A stretch of 38,647 nt of DNA from Candidatus Geocrenenecus arthurdayi (GCA_023539395.1 JAKCEX010000009.1:1-38647), one strand, 5' to 3'; numbered from the stretch's first letter, positions 16,749 to 26,093 are shown. The notes: generated by a model from the letters alone, not told the origin. Numbers and translations: made by a program.

Positions 16749-17888
16749 ATGTGGAGTCTGTGCAAGAACATGTTTACAAAAACCCATGTTGAAAACTTTT
16801 TAAGCCTTAGAAATGTTGACATAGAATTAAAGAAGACAAATATCTTCATAGGACCGAACACAAGCGGGAAAAGCAATATTGCAAAAGTTTTCCAACTAAT
16901 AGCTAGAAATGCAAGAGATGGAATACCAGTTTTAGAAGGTTACAAGGAGTTTAAGGATATATCTTTTAGTTTTAACCCAGCCGCGAAAATAAATATCACG
17001 TTAGAAGTATCTATAAAAGGGGTCAAATGGAGGTATATCCTCGAATTATCTAAAGAGAAATATTCCGAGCATATATATAGGGCTGATGAACTAGTTATGA
17101 GACATGATGGTGACCTTGGCACGATATATATTCATGCTAAAGGTCATACAGCAATCGGGTCAACAGGGCAAGTCTCAGCTGCATACTATGGTAGAAACAT
17201 TTACAAAAGTATACTGACCTCCCTACCCTTAGATATAGAGGCAGAAGGTCAATATTTAGCGTTTTGTTTAAAAAATATCTCTGCTCATTCGTTCAGCCCT
17301 ACTTTTCTTCGTCTTGAAAATCCTGTTAATGAAAAACCTTTATTGAAATATCACGGGGAAAACCTGGCTCGCTACTTACTTTATCTGTATACAGAGAGAC
17401 GGAAAGATTTCAGACGTATTGAAGAAACTCTACAGAGGATGGTTCCGGAAGTTGAGGAGATTACCCCACATATAGAAGGGACTAATGTTGAGATATGGAT
17501 TAGGGTGAAAGGTTTAGATGAACCTTTGAAGCCTCATAATATCTCTGACGGTACTCTAAGGATTCTTGCGATGATCAGCGCTTTACATGGTGGGTTTAGT
17601 CTTGTGGTTTTAGAAGAACCTGAGAACTGTATACACCCTTATTTACTTGAGACCCTGATGGACTTAGTTAGAAATTCTCCATCTCAAGTTGTTATAACCA
17701 CACACTCACCCTATCTATTAGATCACGCTAAACCAGAAGAAGTCTTCTTAGTAGAAAAAGAGGGCCTAGAAACTAAAGTGAAAATGTTATCCACTACCGA
17801 GGAGATGAACCGTGTGAAGTTGTTTTTAGAGGAAGGTGGTACATTAGGTGAAGCATGGTATTCTGGAATAATAGGTGGAATACCGTGA
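16749..17888 (+). CDS. ABC/OLD-type AAA ATPase, first gene of an ATPase-Toprim module
   Basis: A compact SMC/RecF-like ATPase of 379 residues: N-terminal 'VENFLSLRNVDIEL', Walker A GPNTSGKSN (35-43), signature-like 'ISDGTLRILAM' (about 268), Walker B 'LVVLEEPENCIHP' (about 288) and H-loop 'VVITTHSPYLLDH'. Such AAA_21-type ATPases drive OLD, PARIS and AbiL/RloAB-type defence systems when paired with a Toprim protein. Here the stop overlaps the GTG start of a Toprim/DUF4276-like gene by 3 bases (GTGA), matching that arrangement. ATG 16749 is at leaderless distance from an AATAAAATTTTAATA element. The ATPase reads intact. Confidence 0.85.
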   Translation: MWSLCKNMFTKTHVENFLSLRNVDIELKKTNIFIGPNTSGKSNIAKVFQLIARNARDGIPVLEGYKEFKDISFSFNPAAKINITLEVSIKGVKWRYILELSKEKYSEHIYRADELVMRHDGDLGTIYIHAKGHTAIGSTGQVSAAYYGRNIYKSILTSLPLDIEAEGQYLAFCLKNISAHSFSPTFLRLENPVNEKPLLKYHGENLARYLLYLYTERRKDFRRIEETLQRMVPEVEEITPHIEGTNVEIWIRVKGLDEPLKPHNISDGTLRILAMISALHGGFSLVVLEEPENCIHPYLLETLMDLVRNSPSQVVITTHSPYLLDHAKPEEVFLVEKEGLETKVKMLSTTEEMNRVKLFLEEGGTLGEAWYSGIIGGIP

Positions 17889-18406
17889 ATTCCATTTTAG
17901 TAATAGTTGAAGGCACAACTGATATAGGTTTTATTGAAGGAATCACAGAGAGACTACAAGTTACATGTAGAGTACATTTAATGAGAGGGAATAGACCAGA
18001 AAAAGCTAGCCGTATCCTAGTAGCTTTGCAGGGAGAATTTGAGAGAGCTATTGTACTCAAAGACCTTCATAGAGAAGGTAGGAATAGGGTTGCCCTCATA
18101 CATAAGTTAACTGATAAGGCTAAACAGCTAGAGAAGCAAGGATTAAGATTACATATTATTACTATTAAGTGGGGTATAGAATCATAGATTCTTGCAGGTC
18201 TATCGGTAAACAATCCAGAGGAGATTTTAGATCCAGAAGAAGAGCTTAAAAGATTAATGAAGATGAAAGGTGAGCAATTTGTTAAAAGTCGTGAGCTCTA
18301 CAGGAAATTAGCAAGAGAAATTGTGGACATCAAAAAAGCTATGATAAAGTCAGAAAGTTTTAGAAATTTCATAAAAATTCTTACCACTATAGAAGACTTC
18401 ACTTAA
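17885..18406 (+). pseudogene. Toprim/DUF4276 (RloB-like) partner of the ATPase, interrupted by in-frame TAG
   Basis: GTG 17885 gives MNSILVIVEGTTDIGFIEGI, a Toprim glutamate motif, then 'RAIVLKDLHREGRN', where the usual DxD reads DLH. The frame is stopped by TAG at 18185-18187 (codon 101) in 'KWGIES-TAG-ILAGL' and then stays open to TAA 18406 with sensible protein (residues 102-173, 'ILDPEEELKRLMKMKG', a helical tail ending 'SFRNFIKIL'). DUF4276/RloB-type proteins have Trp here (E-A/S-W-L/I-L-A), so a TGG-to-TAG change explains it. Full length would be 173 residues. As read, only the N-terminal 100 residues are made, unless the codon is suppressed or the base is a sequence error. Confidence 0.7.
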
Positions 18407-18447
18407 CGTCTATAGTTAATTCATAAACTGTAAATATTCTTGGGACC

Positions 18448-18494
18448 TGTAGAAATTAAAAGTGAATGAACTACGGACGTTGTAGAAATTAAAA
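18448..18494. repeat. Two-copy direct repeat TGTAGAAATTAAAA
   Basis: TGTAGAAATTAAAA occurs at 18448-18461 and again at 18481-18494, period 33, each preceded by GGAC within a few bases. It lies in the 200-base gap 18407-18606 behind the broken ATPase-Toprim module, where no other structure or gene is evident. It could be a regulatory pair or a remnant of a repeat-flanked insertion. Confidence 0.45.
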
Positions 18495-18606
18495 TGAGCC
18501 AATGTAATGGTTAAGCTGTGTTTTCCTGTGATCTATGATATAATTGTGGAGTAGGTTGGATATAGATAAATCATAGTCCGTTCACAATTAGAGTTGAGAT
18601 GAGAGA

Positions 18607-18978
18607 ATGGGTTTAACAATTTTAGAGAGGGAGGCCATAAAAAACAAGGTTATAGAGGTCTTGAAGAATGTTTATGATCCAGAGATTCCAGTGAACGTTT
18701 ATGATTTAGGACTAATATATGGCATCAATGTAGATGAAGAAGGTAGAGTAAATATAGAGATGACTTTAACTGCTCCTGGATGCCCAATAGCTGGAATGGT
18801 CATAGCATCTACAGAATCAGCCATTAGGGAAAAAGTAACTGAAGCAAAAGAAGTCTACGTAAATCTTGTATGGGATCCTCCGTGGACACCCCTAAGAGTA
18901 ACACCTGAGGGACGTGAAGCTCTAAAGAAACTATTAGGATACGACCTAGTAGAAGAGTGGATAAAAGCTACTTCTTAG
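18607..18978 (+). CDS. MIP18/DUF59 family iron-sulfur assembly protein
   Basis: The DUF59 signature is complete: 'VYDPEIPVNVYDLGLIYGI' (20-40), 'VNIEMTLTAPGCPIAGMV' with the conserved Cys in TxPGCP, and 'VYVNLVWDPPWTPLRVTPEGREAL'. Family members (SufT, PaaD, MIP18/CIAO2) help insert or mature Fe-S clusters. The C-terminus is extended slightly with 'LGYDLVEEWIK'. ATG 18607 follows GAGATGAGAG. It is 190 bases ahead of polD large subunit, whose C-terminal cysteine modules may be metal clients; that connection is speculation. Confidence 0.88.
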   Translation: MGLTILEREAIKNKVIEVLKNVYDPEIPVNVYDLGLIYGINVDEEGRVNIEMTLTAPGCPIAGMVIASTESAIREKVTEAKEVYVNLVWDPPWTPLRVTPEGREALKKLLGYDLVEEWIKATS

Positions 18979-19169
18979 AGTCAACATTCTCTAGAGTTTC
19001 ATACTACTAGTATCCAGAGTACTTTGACGTACTCCTCTTAATGAGGATGAACAGAATACGGATATGGCCAAATCAAGGTAACCACCTCTAACATTTATCT
19101 CAACCACGTCTTTCATCAATCAAGGCAGCATCAGATATAATAACTTGGAGGACAGAATAAGCTTGGTAG
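18979..19169. other. Intergenic region with two hairpins ahead of polD large subunit
   Basis: Two adjacent inverted repeats lie at 19017-19034 (GAGTAC-TTTGAC-GTACTC) and 19034-19046 (CCTC-TTAAT-GAGG), sharing a base so they may be alternatives; they could end the DUF59 transcript. A TATA-like GATATAATAAC near 19133-19143 suits the polD gene. A minus-strand 41-codon frame (19116 to 18991, MKDVVEINVRGGYLDLAISV...) has no clear family and is left uncalled. Confidence 0.4.
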
Positions 19170-22100
19170 ATGATAGATAGAGTTCCCAGAGAATTAGCTC
19201 AATACTACGAAAATCTATTGGAGAAAATAAATCATCAAAAAAAGATAGCTATTGAAGCTAGGAAGAGAATATCTTCTCCAATACCTCAGATTGAGGTTCT
19301 CTTTGCAAAAGATCTCGCTGAGAGGGTTGAACTCTTAGTTGGGCCAAGAGGGGTAGCAGATAAGATAAGGAGATTATTCGGTAGAATCCCCTTGGAGAAG
19401 CTAGCCTTAAAGCTTGCAGAAGAAATCATCGAAGAACATGGAAGAGAGAAAGTTGATGGAGAAGTCATACTCCAAGCTATTAGAACATCTTTAGCAATAC
19501 TTACACCACCATGTATAACGGCTGCTCCAACTGAGGGGGTAGTAGCTGTTAAGATAAAGAAGAACATGGATGGGTCGAGGTATCTAGCAGTATATTTTGC
19601 TGGACCGATAAGGTCTGCTGGAGGGACAGAGTTAGCAGCAGTTGTGGTTTTAGCAGATTACGTTAGAAGGATTGTAGGACTAGATAGGTACAAGCCAACC
19701 TACGAGGAGATAATGAGGTTCATTGAAGAATTAAGACTATATAAGAGGAAGGTCTCAAGATTTCAGTATAATGTTCCAGATAGTGTTATAGAATATATCT
19801 TGAAGAATCTACCAGTAGAAGTTACAGGGGTACCGACAGACAGGATACTTGTATCATCTTTCCGTAATCTTCCAAAAATTGAAACCAACTATCTAAGAGG
19901 AGGAGCACTCAGAGTTGTAAATGATGGGATTGCGGGTAGAGCCAAGAAGGTTTTAAAACTCGTAGAGAAGATAGGTCTAGATGGATGGGAGTGGATAAGA
20001 AGAGTTATAGAGATAATGGATTCAGATAAGAATGAGGATGAAGGATACTTCGATGAAGTAGTTGGTGGGAGACCGGTAATATCTCTCCCAGATAGATTTG
20101 GTGGATTAAGAATCAGGTACGGTAGAGCATCTTCAACGGGACTCGCATCAATAGGATTACACCCTATGACACTAGAGGTCCTCAATTGGTATATCGTCTC
20201 AGGGACACAGCTGAAACTTGATTACCCAGGGAAGGGAGGGGTAGTGGCTCCAGTAGACTATATTGAGCCTCCAGTAGTATTAACTGGAGATGGTGAGGTA
20301 GCAAGATTAGATAATTATTCAAAGTATGAGAGGATTAAAGATAAGATAGAGAAAATACTCTTCTTAGGAGATATATTGGTTTCCGTAGGTGATTTAATAG
20401 AGAATAATGTTAAGATTTATCCACCTGGATTCTGCGAAGAATGGTGGTGTGAAGAACTCCGTTTCAAAGTAGCTGAAAACATGGGAAAGATTAGTAGAGA
20501 ACTCTATAATAGGATTCAGACTCTACTTGAAGACCCCTTTAATAACGTACCCAGCCTTAGAGAAGCAGTAATAATTAGTCTAAAATTTGGTGTTCCTCTC
20601 CATCCAAGGTATACCCCATTCTGGAAGAATATAACATTAAAAGATTTAGACGTCTTAAGAGAATGGTTAAAGAACTCAATAAAGAATATGACACATGAAA
20701 ATGGAGAAGTATATCTACCGAGATCTGAGAAAGCAAAGGAGATACTAACTAGTATTCTCGTTGAACATAGAGTTAAAGTAGACAAGATAATCCTTTCAAG
20801 TGATTGGCTTAAAGCTCTCATAGTAATGCTTAGACCATTTACGCATGCTAAGTTAACCGGTGAAGATATCCTCGAAGCTTTATCCAAGCTTTCAGGGATA
20901 ATTATCGAAGATAAAGCTGGAACATTTATAGGTGCTAGAATGGGTAGACCAGAGAAGGCTGCTCAAAGAGAGATGAGCCCACCTGTGAGTATTCTATTTC
21001 CAATAGGATCGAATGGTGGTCCATCTAGAGACTTAATAAACGCATTAAATAATAATGAGAAGGTTATCGTTGAGCTTGTTAAGAGACGATGTTCAAGTTG
21101 TGGTAGGAAGACCTGGACTCATAAATGTCCTGAATGTAGAATACCAACGGAAATAATTGGAGAATGTGGATCATGCGGTTTCGAGAAAAGATATGATGGA
21201 GAAGTAGTATGCGAGAAATGTGGAGGAACAATTGCTTACTATGAGAAATACGTAATAAATATGGCTGAGAAATTATATGAAGTATCTAGAGAGATTAATG
21301 ATCCCTTACCGAGAAGGATTAAAGGGGTTAAAGGTTTAAACAGTCTAACGAAGACCCCTGAAGACTTAGCTAAGGGTATTCTCAGAGCCAAGCATGAACT
21401 CTACGTTTACAAAGATGGAACTATAAGATTCGATGTAACAAATGCTCCTTTAACCCATTTTAAACCAAGTCAGATAGGAGTATCAGTAGATAAGCTGAGA
21501 AAACTGGGATATACACATGATATATTTGGAGAACCACTTACTTCTCAAGAGCAGATTCTAGAATTGAGGATCCAAGATATAGTCATTCCTCGTAAAGCAG
21601 CAGAACATTTATTCAGAGTATCTAAGTTTATTGATGATGAACTTAAGAAGCTTGCTGGGATGGAGCCGTACTATAATTTCGAGAAGCCTGAAGATGTAGT
21701 AGGAGAATTAGTAGTAGTTTTATCTCCCCATACATATGCTGGATCAGTTGCAAGGGTAGTAGGTATAATTGATGGACTTGTATGTTTTGCTCATCCAGTA
21801 CTTCATGCTGCAAAGAGGAGAGATTGTGATGGAGATGAAGATAGCATTATGCTTCTACTTGATACTTTAATCAATTTCTCAAGACTATATTTACCAAATA
21901 GAGTTGGTGGAAGAATGGATTCCCCGCTCTTAATTACTTCAATAGTTTATCCTGAAGAAGTTGATGAACAAGCCCATAACCTGGACATAGTTGATAGATA
22001 TCCTCTAGAATTTTATAGAAAAGCTAAGAACGGTGCACATGTATCTACCATAACGAGGATTATCCCAACTATTAGGAATTATCTAGGAAGACCTGAAGCT

Positions 22101-22592
22101 TTTGCTGGATGTAGATTTACTCATCCCCAGAGCTCACTAATAACCATCGTAAAAGAGTCAGCTTATAAAAAACATTCATCTATGCTGGGGAAAATTATTG
22201 GGCAGATAGAAATTGCTGAAAGACTAGCTGGAGTAGATACTACTCTAATGGTGGAGAAGATAATGGAATCCCACCTACTTCCAGACATAGTAGGAAATGC
22301 TAGAGCATTCTTTACACAAGAGTTTAGATGCAAGAGATGCGGGTCAAAATATCGTAGACTTCCACTAAAAGGTAGATGCAATAATTGTGGGGCTGAATTA
22401 ACACAGACAGTCTTCAGAGGAGCTATAGAAAAGTATGTTGAACTCACACAAGAACTTCTTGGAAAATATGTTAAAAATGAGTACCTGAGAGAACAAGCTC
22501 TCATAGCAATAGAAGGTATAAAGAAGATGTTTTCAAGAGAAGAATTAACTGAAGCATCTGGAAGACAGGTTTCTCTAGAGAAATTTATATAG
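19170..22592 (+). CDS. polC: DNA polymerase II (PolD) large catalytic subunit DP2
   Basis: Catalytic subunit of the archaeal replicative PolD. Visible: the N-terminal 'YFAGPIRSAGGTELA' domain, 'LRGGALRVVNDGIAGRAKKV', a zinc cluster 'RRCSSCGRKTWTHKCPECRI' with 'CGSCG...CEKCGG', the catalytic double-psi barrel 'RRDCDGDEDSIMLLLD' (about 880-895) with its Asp triad, and a C-terminal zinc module CKRCGSKYRRLPLKGRCNNCG. The protein ends QVSLEKFI, a PCNA-binding (PIP-box-like) motif. At 1140 residues no intein interrupts the active site, where many euryarchaeal homologues carry one. The exonuclease subunit DP1 is not in the window. PolD excludes Sulfolobales-type crenarchaea. Confidence 0.97.
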   Translation: MIDRVPRELAQYYENLLEKINHQKKIAIEARKRISSPIPQIEVLFAKDLAERVELLVGPRGVADKIRRLFGRIPLEKLALKLAEEIIEEHGREKVDGEVILQAIRTSLAILTPPCITAAPTEGVVAVKIKKNMDGSRYLAVYFAGPIRSAGGTELAAVVVLADYVRRIVGLDRYKPTYEEIMRFIEELRLYKRKVSRFQYNVPDSVIEYILKNLPVEVTGVPTDRILVSSFRNLPKIETNYLRGGALRVVNDGIAGRAKKVLKLVEKIGLDGWEWIRRVIEIMDSDKNEDEGYFDEVVGGRPVISLPDRFGGLRIRYGRASSTGLASIGLHPMTLEVLNWYIVSGTQLKLDYPGKGGVVAPVDYIEPPVVLTGDGEVARLDNYSKYERIKDKIEKILFLGDILVSVGDLIENNVKIYPPGFCEEWWCEELRFKVAENMGKISRELYNRIQTLLEDPFNNVPSLREAVIISLKFGVPLHPRYTPFWKNITLKDLDVLREWLKNSIKNMTHENGEVYLPRSEKAKEILTSILVEHRVKVDKIILSSDWLKALIVMLRPFTHAKLTGEDILEALSKLSGIIIEDKAGTFIGARMGRPEKAAQREMSPPVSILFPIGSNGGPSRDLINALNNNEKVIVELVKRRCSSCGRKTWTHKCPECRIPTEIIGECGSCGFEKRYDGEVVCEKCGGTIAYYEKYVINMAEKLYEVSREINDPLPRRIKGVKGLNSLTKTPEDLAKGILRAKHELYVYKDGTIRFDVTNAPLTHFKPSQIGVSVDKLRKLGYTHDIFGEPLTSQEQILELRIQDIVIPRKAAEHLFRVSKFIDDELKKLAGMEPYYNFEKPEDVVGELVVVLSPHTYAGSVARVVGIIDGLVCFAHPVLHAAKRRDCDGDEDSIMLLLDTLINFSRLYLPNRVGGRMDSPLLITSIVYPEEVDEQAHNLDIVDRYPLEFYRKAKNGAHVSTITRIIPTIRNYLGRPEAFAGCRFTHPQSSLITIVKESAYKKHSSMLGKIIGQIEIAERLAGVDTTLMVEKIMESHLLPDIVGNARAFFTQEFRCKRCGSKYRRLPLKGRCNNCGAELTQTVFRGAIEKYVELTQELLGKYVKNEYLREQALIAIEGIKKMFSREELTEASGRQVSLEKFI

Positions 22593-22644
22593 GATGGCCA
22601 ATCATGATAAGAATTATCAATAGGATTGACTAATCTTAGTATGG

Positions 22645-22914
22645 ATGGCTGAGGTTAACCCGAGAGCATACTTGGCGAGGATAAAGAATGTTAAGAAAGG
22701 AGTAAATACAAGGTCTAAGATCCTTGAAGTAATAAAATCGAGACCGTTAACGCTTAAGAGTATAGCTGAGCAAGTCGGTAAGAGTAGTTCATCAATAAGA
22801 AGACACTTAAAGAATATGGAAGCTGAAGGAATAGTTAAATCTCAAAGATATAAAGGTAGAATTATCTGGATGACTACTGGTGTAGGTCAGAAAGCTATTG
22901 AAGAAGTATATTAG
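22645..22914 (+). CDS. Winged helix-turn-helix (ArsR-like) DNA-binding protein
   Basis: An 89-residue protein: basic N-terminus, then 'TRSKILEVIKSRPLTLKSIA' and 'EQVGKSSSSIRRHLKNMEAE' form helix-turn-helix, and 'GIVKSQRYKGRIIWMTTGVG' is the wing. Archaeal ArsR/HTH_5-type regulators of this size are common. It follows polD by 52 bases; no ligand-binding domain. Stop overlaps the convergent Sec61 beta stop by 4 bases. Target genes are unknown. Confidence 0.8.
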   Translation: MAEVNPRAYLARIKNVKKGVNTRSKILEVIKSRPLTLKSIAEQVGKSSSSIRRHLKNMEAEGIVKSQRYKGRIIWMTTGVGQKAIEEVY

Positions 22915-23078
22915 AAGAGTATGTTTGCAATTATAATCATAGCTATCATCAAAGCTGCAGCTATCAATACTAGCTCAGCTCTAATCTTTATACCTTTAAT
23001 CTCTTCTTCAAAAAATCTTAGAAGACCTGCAGCTGATTGAGGCATAGGTGCTTCTCTTCTCCTTCTCCTAGCACTCAC
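22911..23078 (-). CDS. Preprotein translocase Sec61 beta subunit (SecG-like)
   Basis: A 55-residue reading from GTG 23078: basic head SARRRRREAPMPQSAAGLLR, then 'FFEEEIKGIKIRAELVL' and a single C-terminal membrane span (AAALMIAMIIIANILF). This layout, with 'P.S.AGL.RFFEE...GIKI.P/R..VL', is diagnostic of the tail-anchored archaeal Sec61 beta of the SecYE-beta channel. Placed downstream of the beta-CASP gene on the same strand with about 108 bases between. Too short to be found by a length cutoff. Confidence 0.9.
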   Translation of the reverse strand: MSARRRRREAPMPQSAAGLLRFFEEEIKGIKIRAELVLIAAALMIAMIIIANILF

Positions 23079-23186
23079 TTACGTCTCACCATTTGAAAAC
23101 AGTAAAGACTCGCTAATAAACACTTCTATATTGTTAAAACAAACTAGTTGAATCCAATAGATAATTCAATCAGGTATTAGGTAGAT

Positions 23187-24188
23187 CTAATAGAGAGTAG
23201 TTTGATATGCTTCAGAGATAAAATTTGCGTTTATCCCTCTACTTCTAAGACTTCGGGAAAACTCTCTGGCATACCCATAGATTGTGTAAACTTGTTTTGG
23301 TTTACTCTCCAAGATATACCTTATTAATCCATCATAATCTGAGTGCCCACTAAGCGGGAAAGACGCATTATAATTGGGATACCTATATCTTAGAGCCCAT
23401 CCCGTGGCTACAGCCCATCGGGTCCTCCGGCTGGTAGGTAGCTCTTCTCTAAAGCTTGAAACATATACGCATTCTCCTTGCTTCAAAGTTTCTATGCCTT
23501 CAACTTTACTTATCGGAATATAATCAAGTGATATTCCGTATTCTCTGTATTTCTCAGATATTCTAGCTACTGGATTGCTTACAACTACGGGAATGTCTAA
23601 GTAGGTATTAACTATACGTATGATCTCTTGGCTCTTCCCTAGTGAGTAGACCTTGAATGCAGGTATCTCATCAGATGAGATAGTCTTGAGAATCCATTTA
23701 ACGATATCAGCATATATCTTCTCTCTATTGGGGAATCTATAATATGGTAACCCATATGTTGACTCAATTATAAGTATATCAGATTCTATAGGTTTTGCGC
23801 CTCTATGTACTATAGTATCATATATATTAAGATCCCCTGTATAGACTATTCTTAATCCATCAGCATCAATTACGTATTGGGATGAGCCTAGAACATGACC
23901 AGAAGACTTCATTGAAATCTCTAATCCATCTCCAACCCTAAGCTTCCCACCATACTTTAGAGTAGTCCACTCACCCCTCCTACCAATAGTATTCAAGATT
24001 GAAGCTGTTTCTTCACTCATTACGGCATTTTTCAAAGATAAGCTGTAAACATGGTCTAGGTGAGCATGAGAAATAAATTGGATGCTACTACCAATAGGCT
24101 TGGTATCAAAAACTAATCTTAAATCTTTAATCTCTAAAACGAGACCACTGCCTCCAGTAATTCTCAAGCCACCCAATCTATACTCCAT
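23187..24188 (-). CDS. Beta-CASP metallo-beta-lactamase exonuclease-like protein
   Basis: A 333-residue metallo-beta-lactamase fold with 'FISHAHLDH' (HxHxDH), 'SSGHVLGSSQYVI', 'VYTGDLN' (motif 3 Asp), 'ESTYGLP' and the C-terminal 'FPLSGHSDYDGL' histidine, matching the short archaeal Snm1/CPSF-like beta-CASP group of RNA or DNA processing nucleases. No KH domain is present, separating it from aCPSF1. It is divergent from the DUF2070 gene across about 75 bases. Substrate not told by sequence. Confidence 0.85.
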   Translation of the reverse strand: MEYRLGGLRITGGSGLVLEIKDLRLVFDTKPIGSSIQFISHAHLDHVYSLSLKNAVMSEETASILNTIGRRGEWTTLKYGGKLRVGDGLEISMKSSGHVLGSSQYVIDADGLRIVYTGDLNIYDTIVHRGAKPIESDILIIESTYGLPYYRFPNREKIYADIVKWILKTISSDEIPAFKVYSLGKSQEIIRIVNTYLDIPVVVSNPVARISEKYREYGISLDYIPISKVEGIETLKQGECVYVSSFREELPTSRRTRWAVATGWALRYRYPNYNASFPLSGHSDYDGLIRYILESKPKQVYTIYGYAREFSRSLRSRGINANFISEAYQTTLY

Positions 24189-24263
24189 TAACTACTTGGA
24201 TGCTCTTAATATTTTCCCAACATATACTTTATTTAGTAGTTGTACCGAACAATTAGTAACCCC

Positions 24264-26030
24264 ATGCTTAGTGGATTCATGAAAAATTTGAAAAAAGAAA
24301 ACCATACATCGAAGTTAGCTTCACTCTACCCATACATAAAAGGGCTACCGGGTAGAGGAAACCTTAAAGGTTTAACCGTTATGTTCACTACTCTTACAAT
24401 AATCTTAGTATCATTGATAGATTGGACGATAATATGGTTACCCGCTCTATCCTACTACTCAATAATTATGGTTAATTATCTGTTCTCCAAAGTTGGGAGA
24501 GGATTGGTAAATTTTAGGAGGCTTAATGGTTTAACAGTAATGGAGATGATGATCAACAGTGTTGGATTGACTATTATGCATCTATTTAATATGTTTACTA
24601 AGCTTCCAATAATTAGTCTTTCACTACTTTCATCTTTTACATCCTTAGCTACTTTACTTAGAGGTCTAGTGGTTAGAGTACTCGCCGAAGATGATTTATC
24701 TTACTCATTAAGATACTCTATTACAATCTCAGTATTCCTGATTGCTCCATTCTTCGCTTCTAGTTTAAACAATCTTCTAGTACCAATGCTTATTGGGCAG
24801 ATTACTGGGAACGTTCTATACACATTCTACTCTTCTGGTATTAACTACTTTTTTAGGATTCATGGACTAAAACCTATAAAACTCTTATCAGCAATGCTAG
24901 CTATTTTTCTTGATGGAAAGAAGGACTCCTTAGAGAATTTAGCTGAGAAACTCAACACTAGGTCTGACATTACTATTGACTGTCTTGTCTTTAGAGAAGC
25001 TGGGAGAAGAAACGTAGAAATAGCATTCATAATACCAACATTCCACCCTGGACCCTTCAGAGATTTTGGTAGTAGTATACTGCCATACTTGATTGAAGAG
25101 AAGCTTTCAAGTAAAGGTGTGAAAACAGTTATTGCAAGGGGGCTTTCAGATCATTCTAAGAACATCATATCTAGAAAGGATTGTGAATTCATAGCCGAAC
25201 AAATTTCAAATAAAATAATTAATTGGGATTCTAACTATTCTAGGAGAATCGGCTTAACGAAGGTTTTGAAATATGGTTCCGCTACAGCTTCTCTAATACC
25301 AGTTGGCGATACAACACTCGTAGTTTTAACTCTTCACCCTAAAGGTATGGAAGATATACCACCCTTATTAATGGATGGAATAAAAAGAGATGATATAATC
25401 GTAGTCGATGCACATAATAGTTTCTCTGAAGATGTTAAAGAACTGGATGGAGATGGATTTAGAGATATTAGGAACGTATTGGCCATAGCTTCAGAAATAA
25501 TAATTGAGAAGAATTCACAGATTCTAGCTGGATACGGTGAAAACATGATAGAAGGCTATGGTTTAGAAGATGGTATAGGTCCGCTAGGTATAAGAGTTTT
25601 AATATTCAAGAATGAGAATTATTCTACGGCTCTTATTGTTCTTGATAGTAATAATGCCGTACCAGAGATTCGAGAGAGAATACTTGAGGATGCTAAAAAC
25701 CTAGGAATAGATTACTGTGAAGTCTTAACGACTGATACCCACATAGTTAACGGTATAAAGTTGGGGGGTAGAGGCTATCACCCCTTAGGGGAAGTTATAC
25801 CCATAGAAGTAGTATCATCATCAGTAGTTCAAGCATTAAAGAGAGCTATGTTGAATCTCAAGGAGATGGAAGTCTCAAGAGTCTCAACTACTTTCAGAAG
25901 CGTTAAGGTAATGTCGAATGAATTCCTGGAAGAAGCATCAGAAAAAACATTCAAGTCTCTTAAACTCTTCTACATAACAACATTATTAACATTAATCACT
26001 TCAGGGTTAATTACTTTATCTTTATTATGA
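24264..26030 (+). CDS. DUF2070 family membrane protein
   Basis: An archaeal integral membrane protein of ~590 residues: about six hydrophobic segments in the first 190 residues, a long soluble domain with 'AFIIPTFHPGPFRDFGSSIL' (metal- or phosphate-binding-like), 'VVLTLHPKGMEDIPP', 'DDIIVVDAHNS' and 'VLTTDTHIVNG', and a final membrane span. These HPGP/DAHN motifs define DUF2070, found across archaea and of unknown function. ATG 24264 fits the TATA element near 24225-24235; TTG 24240 is also in frame. Alba follows 63 bases later. Confidence 0.85.
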   Translation: MLSGFMKNLKKENHTSKLASLYPYIKGLPGRGNLKGLTVMFTTLTIILVSLIDWTIIWLPALSYYSIIMVNYLFSKVGRGLVNFRRLNGLTVMEMMINSVGLTIMHLFNMFTKLPIISLSLLSSFTSLATLLRGLVVRVLAEDDLSYSLRYSITISVFLIAPFFASSLNNLLVPMLIGQITGNVLYTFYSSGINYFFRIHGLKPIKLLSAMLAIFLDGKKDSLENLAEKLNTRSDITIDCLVFREAGRRNVEIAFIIPTFHPGPFRDFGSSILPYLIEEKLSSKGVKTVIARGLSDHSKNIISRKDCEFIAEQISNKIINWDSNYSRRIGLTKVLKYGSATASLIPVGDTTLVVLTLHPKGMEDIPPLLMDGIKRDDIIVVDAHNSFSEDVKELDGDGFRDIRNVLAIASEIIIEKNSQILAGYGENMIEGYGLEDGIGPLGIRVLIFKNENYSTALIVLDSNNAVPEIRERILEDAKNLGIDYCEVLTTDTHIVNGIKLGGRGYHPLGEVIPIEVVSSSVVQALKRAMLNLKEMEVSRVSTTFRSVKVMSNEFLEEASEKTFKSLKLFYITTLLTLITSGLITLSLL

Positions 26031-26093
26031 CAATCTTAAGTATAGAAAATTTTATTTCGCTGGACTTGGATCTAATTCAAGAGGCTTGAGAGT

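Noticed and set aside
18185-18187. UAG read as pyrrolysine in the Toprim partner
   Set aside because: TAG ends many ordinary genes in this window, the family has Trp here, and no pyl genes are visible.
18407-18606. CRISPR array
   Set aside because: Only two 14-base copies with a 19-base gap; no third repeat and no cas genes.
18991-19116. 41-codon minus-strand frame ahead of polD
   Set aside because: No family, no ribosome binding site, and the region is better explained by hairpins and promoter.
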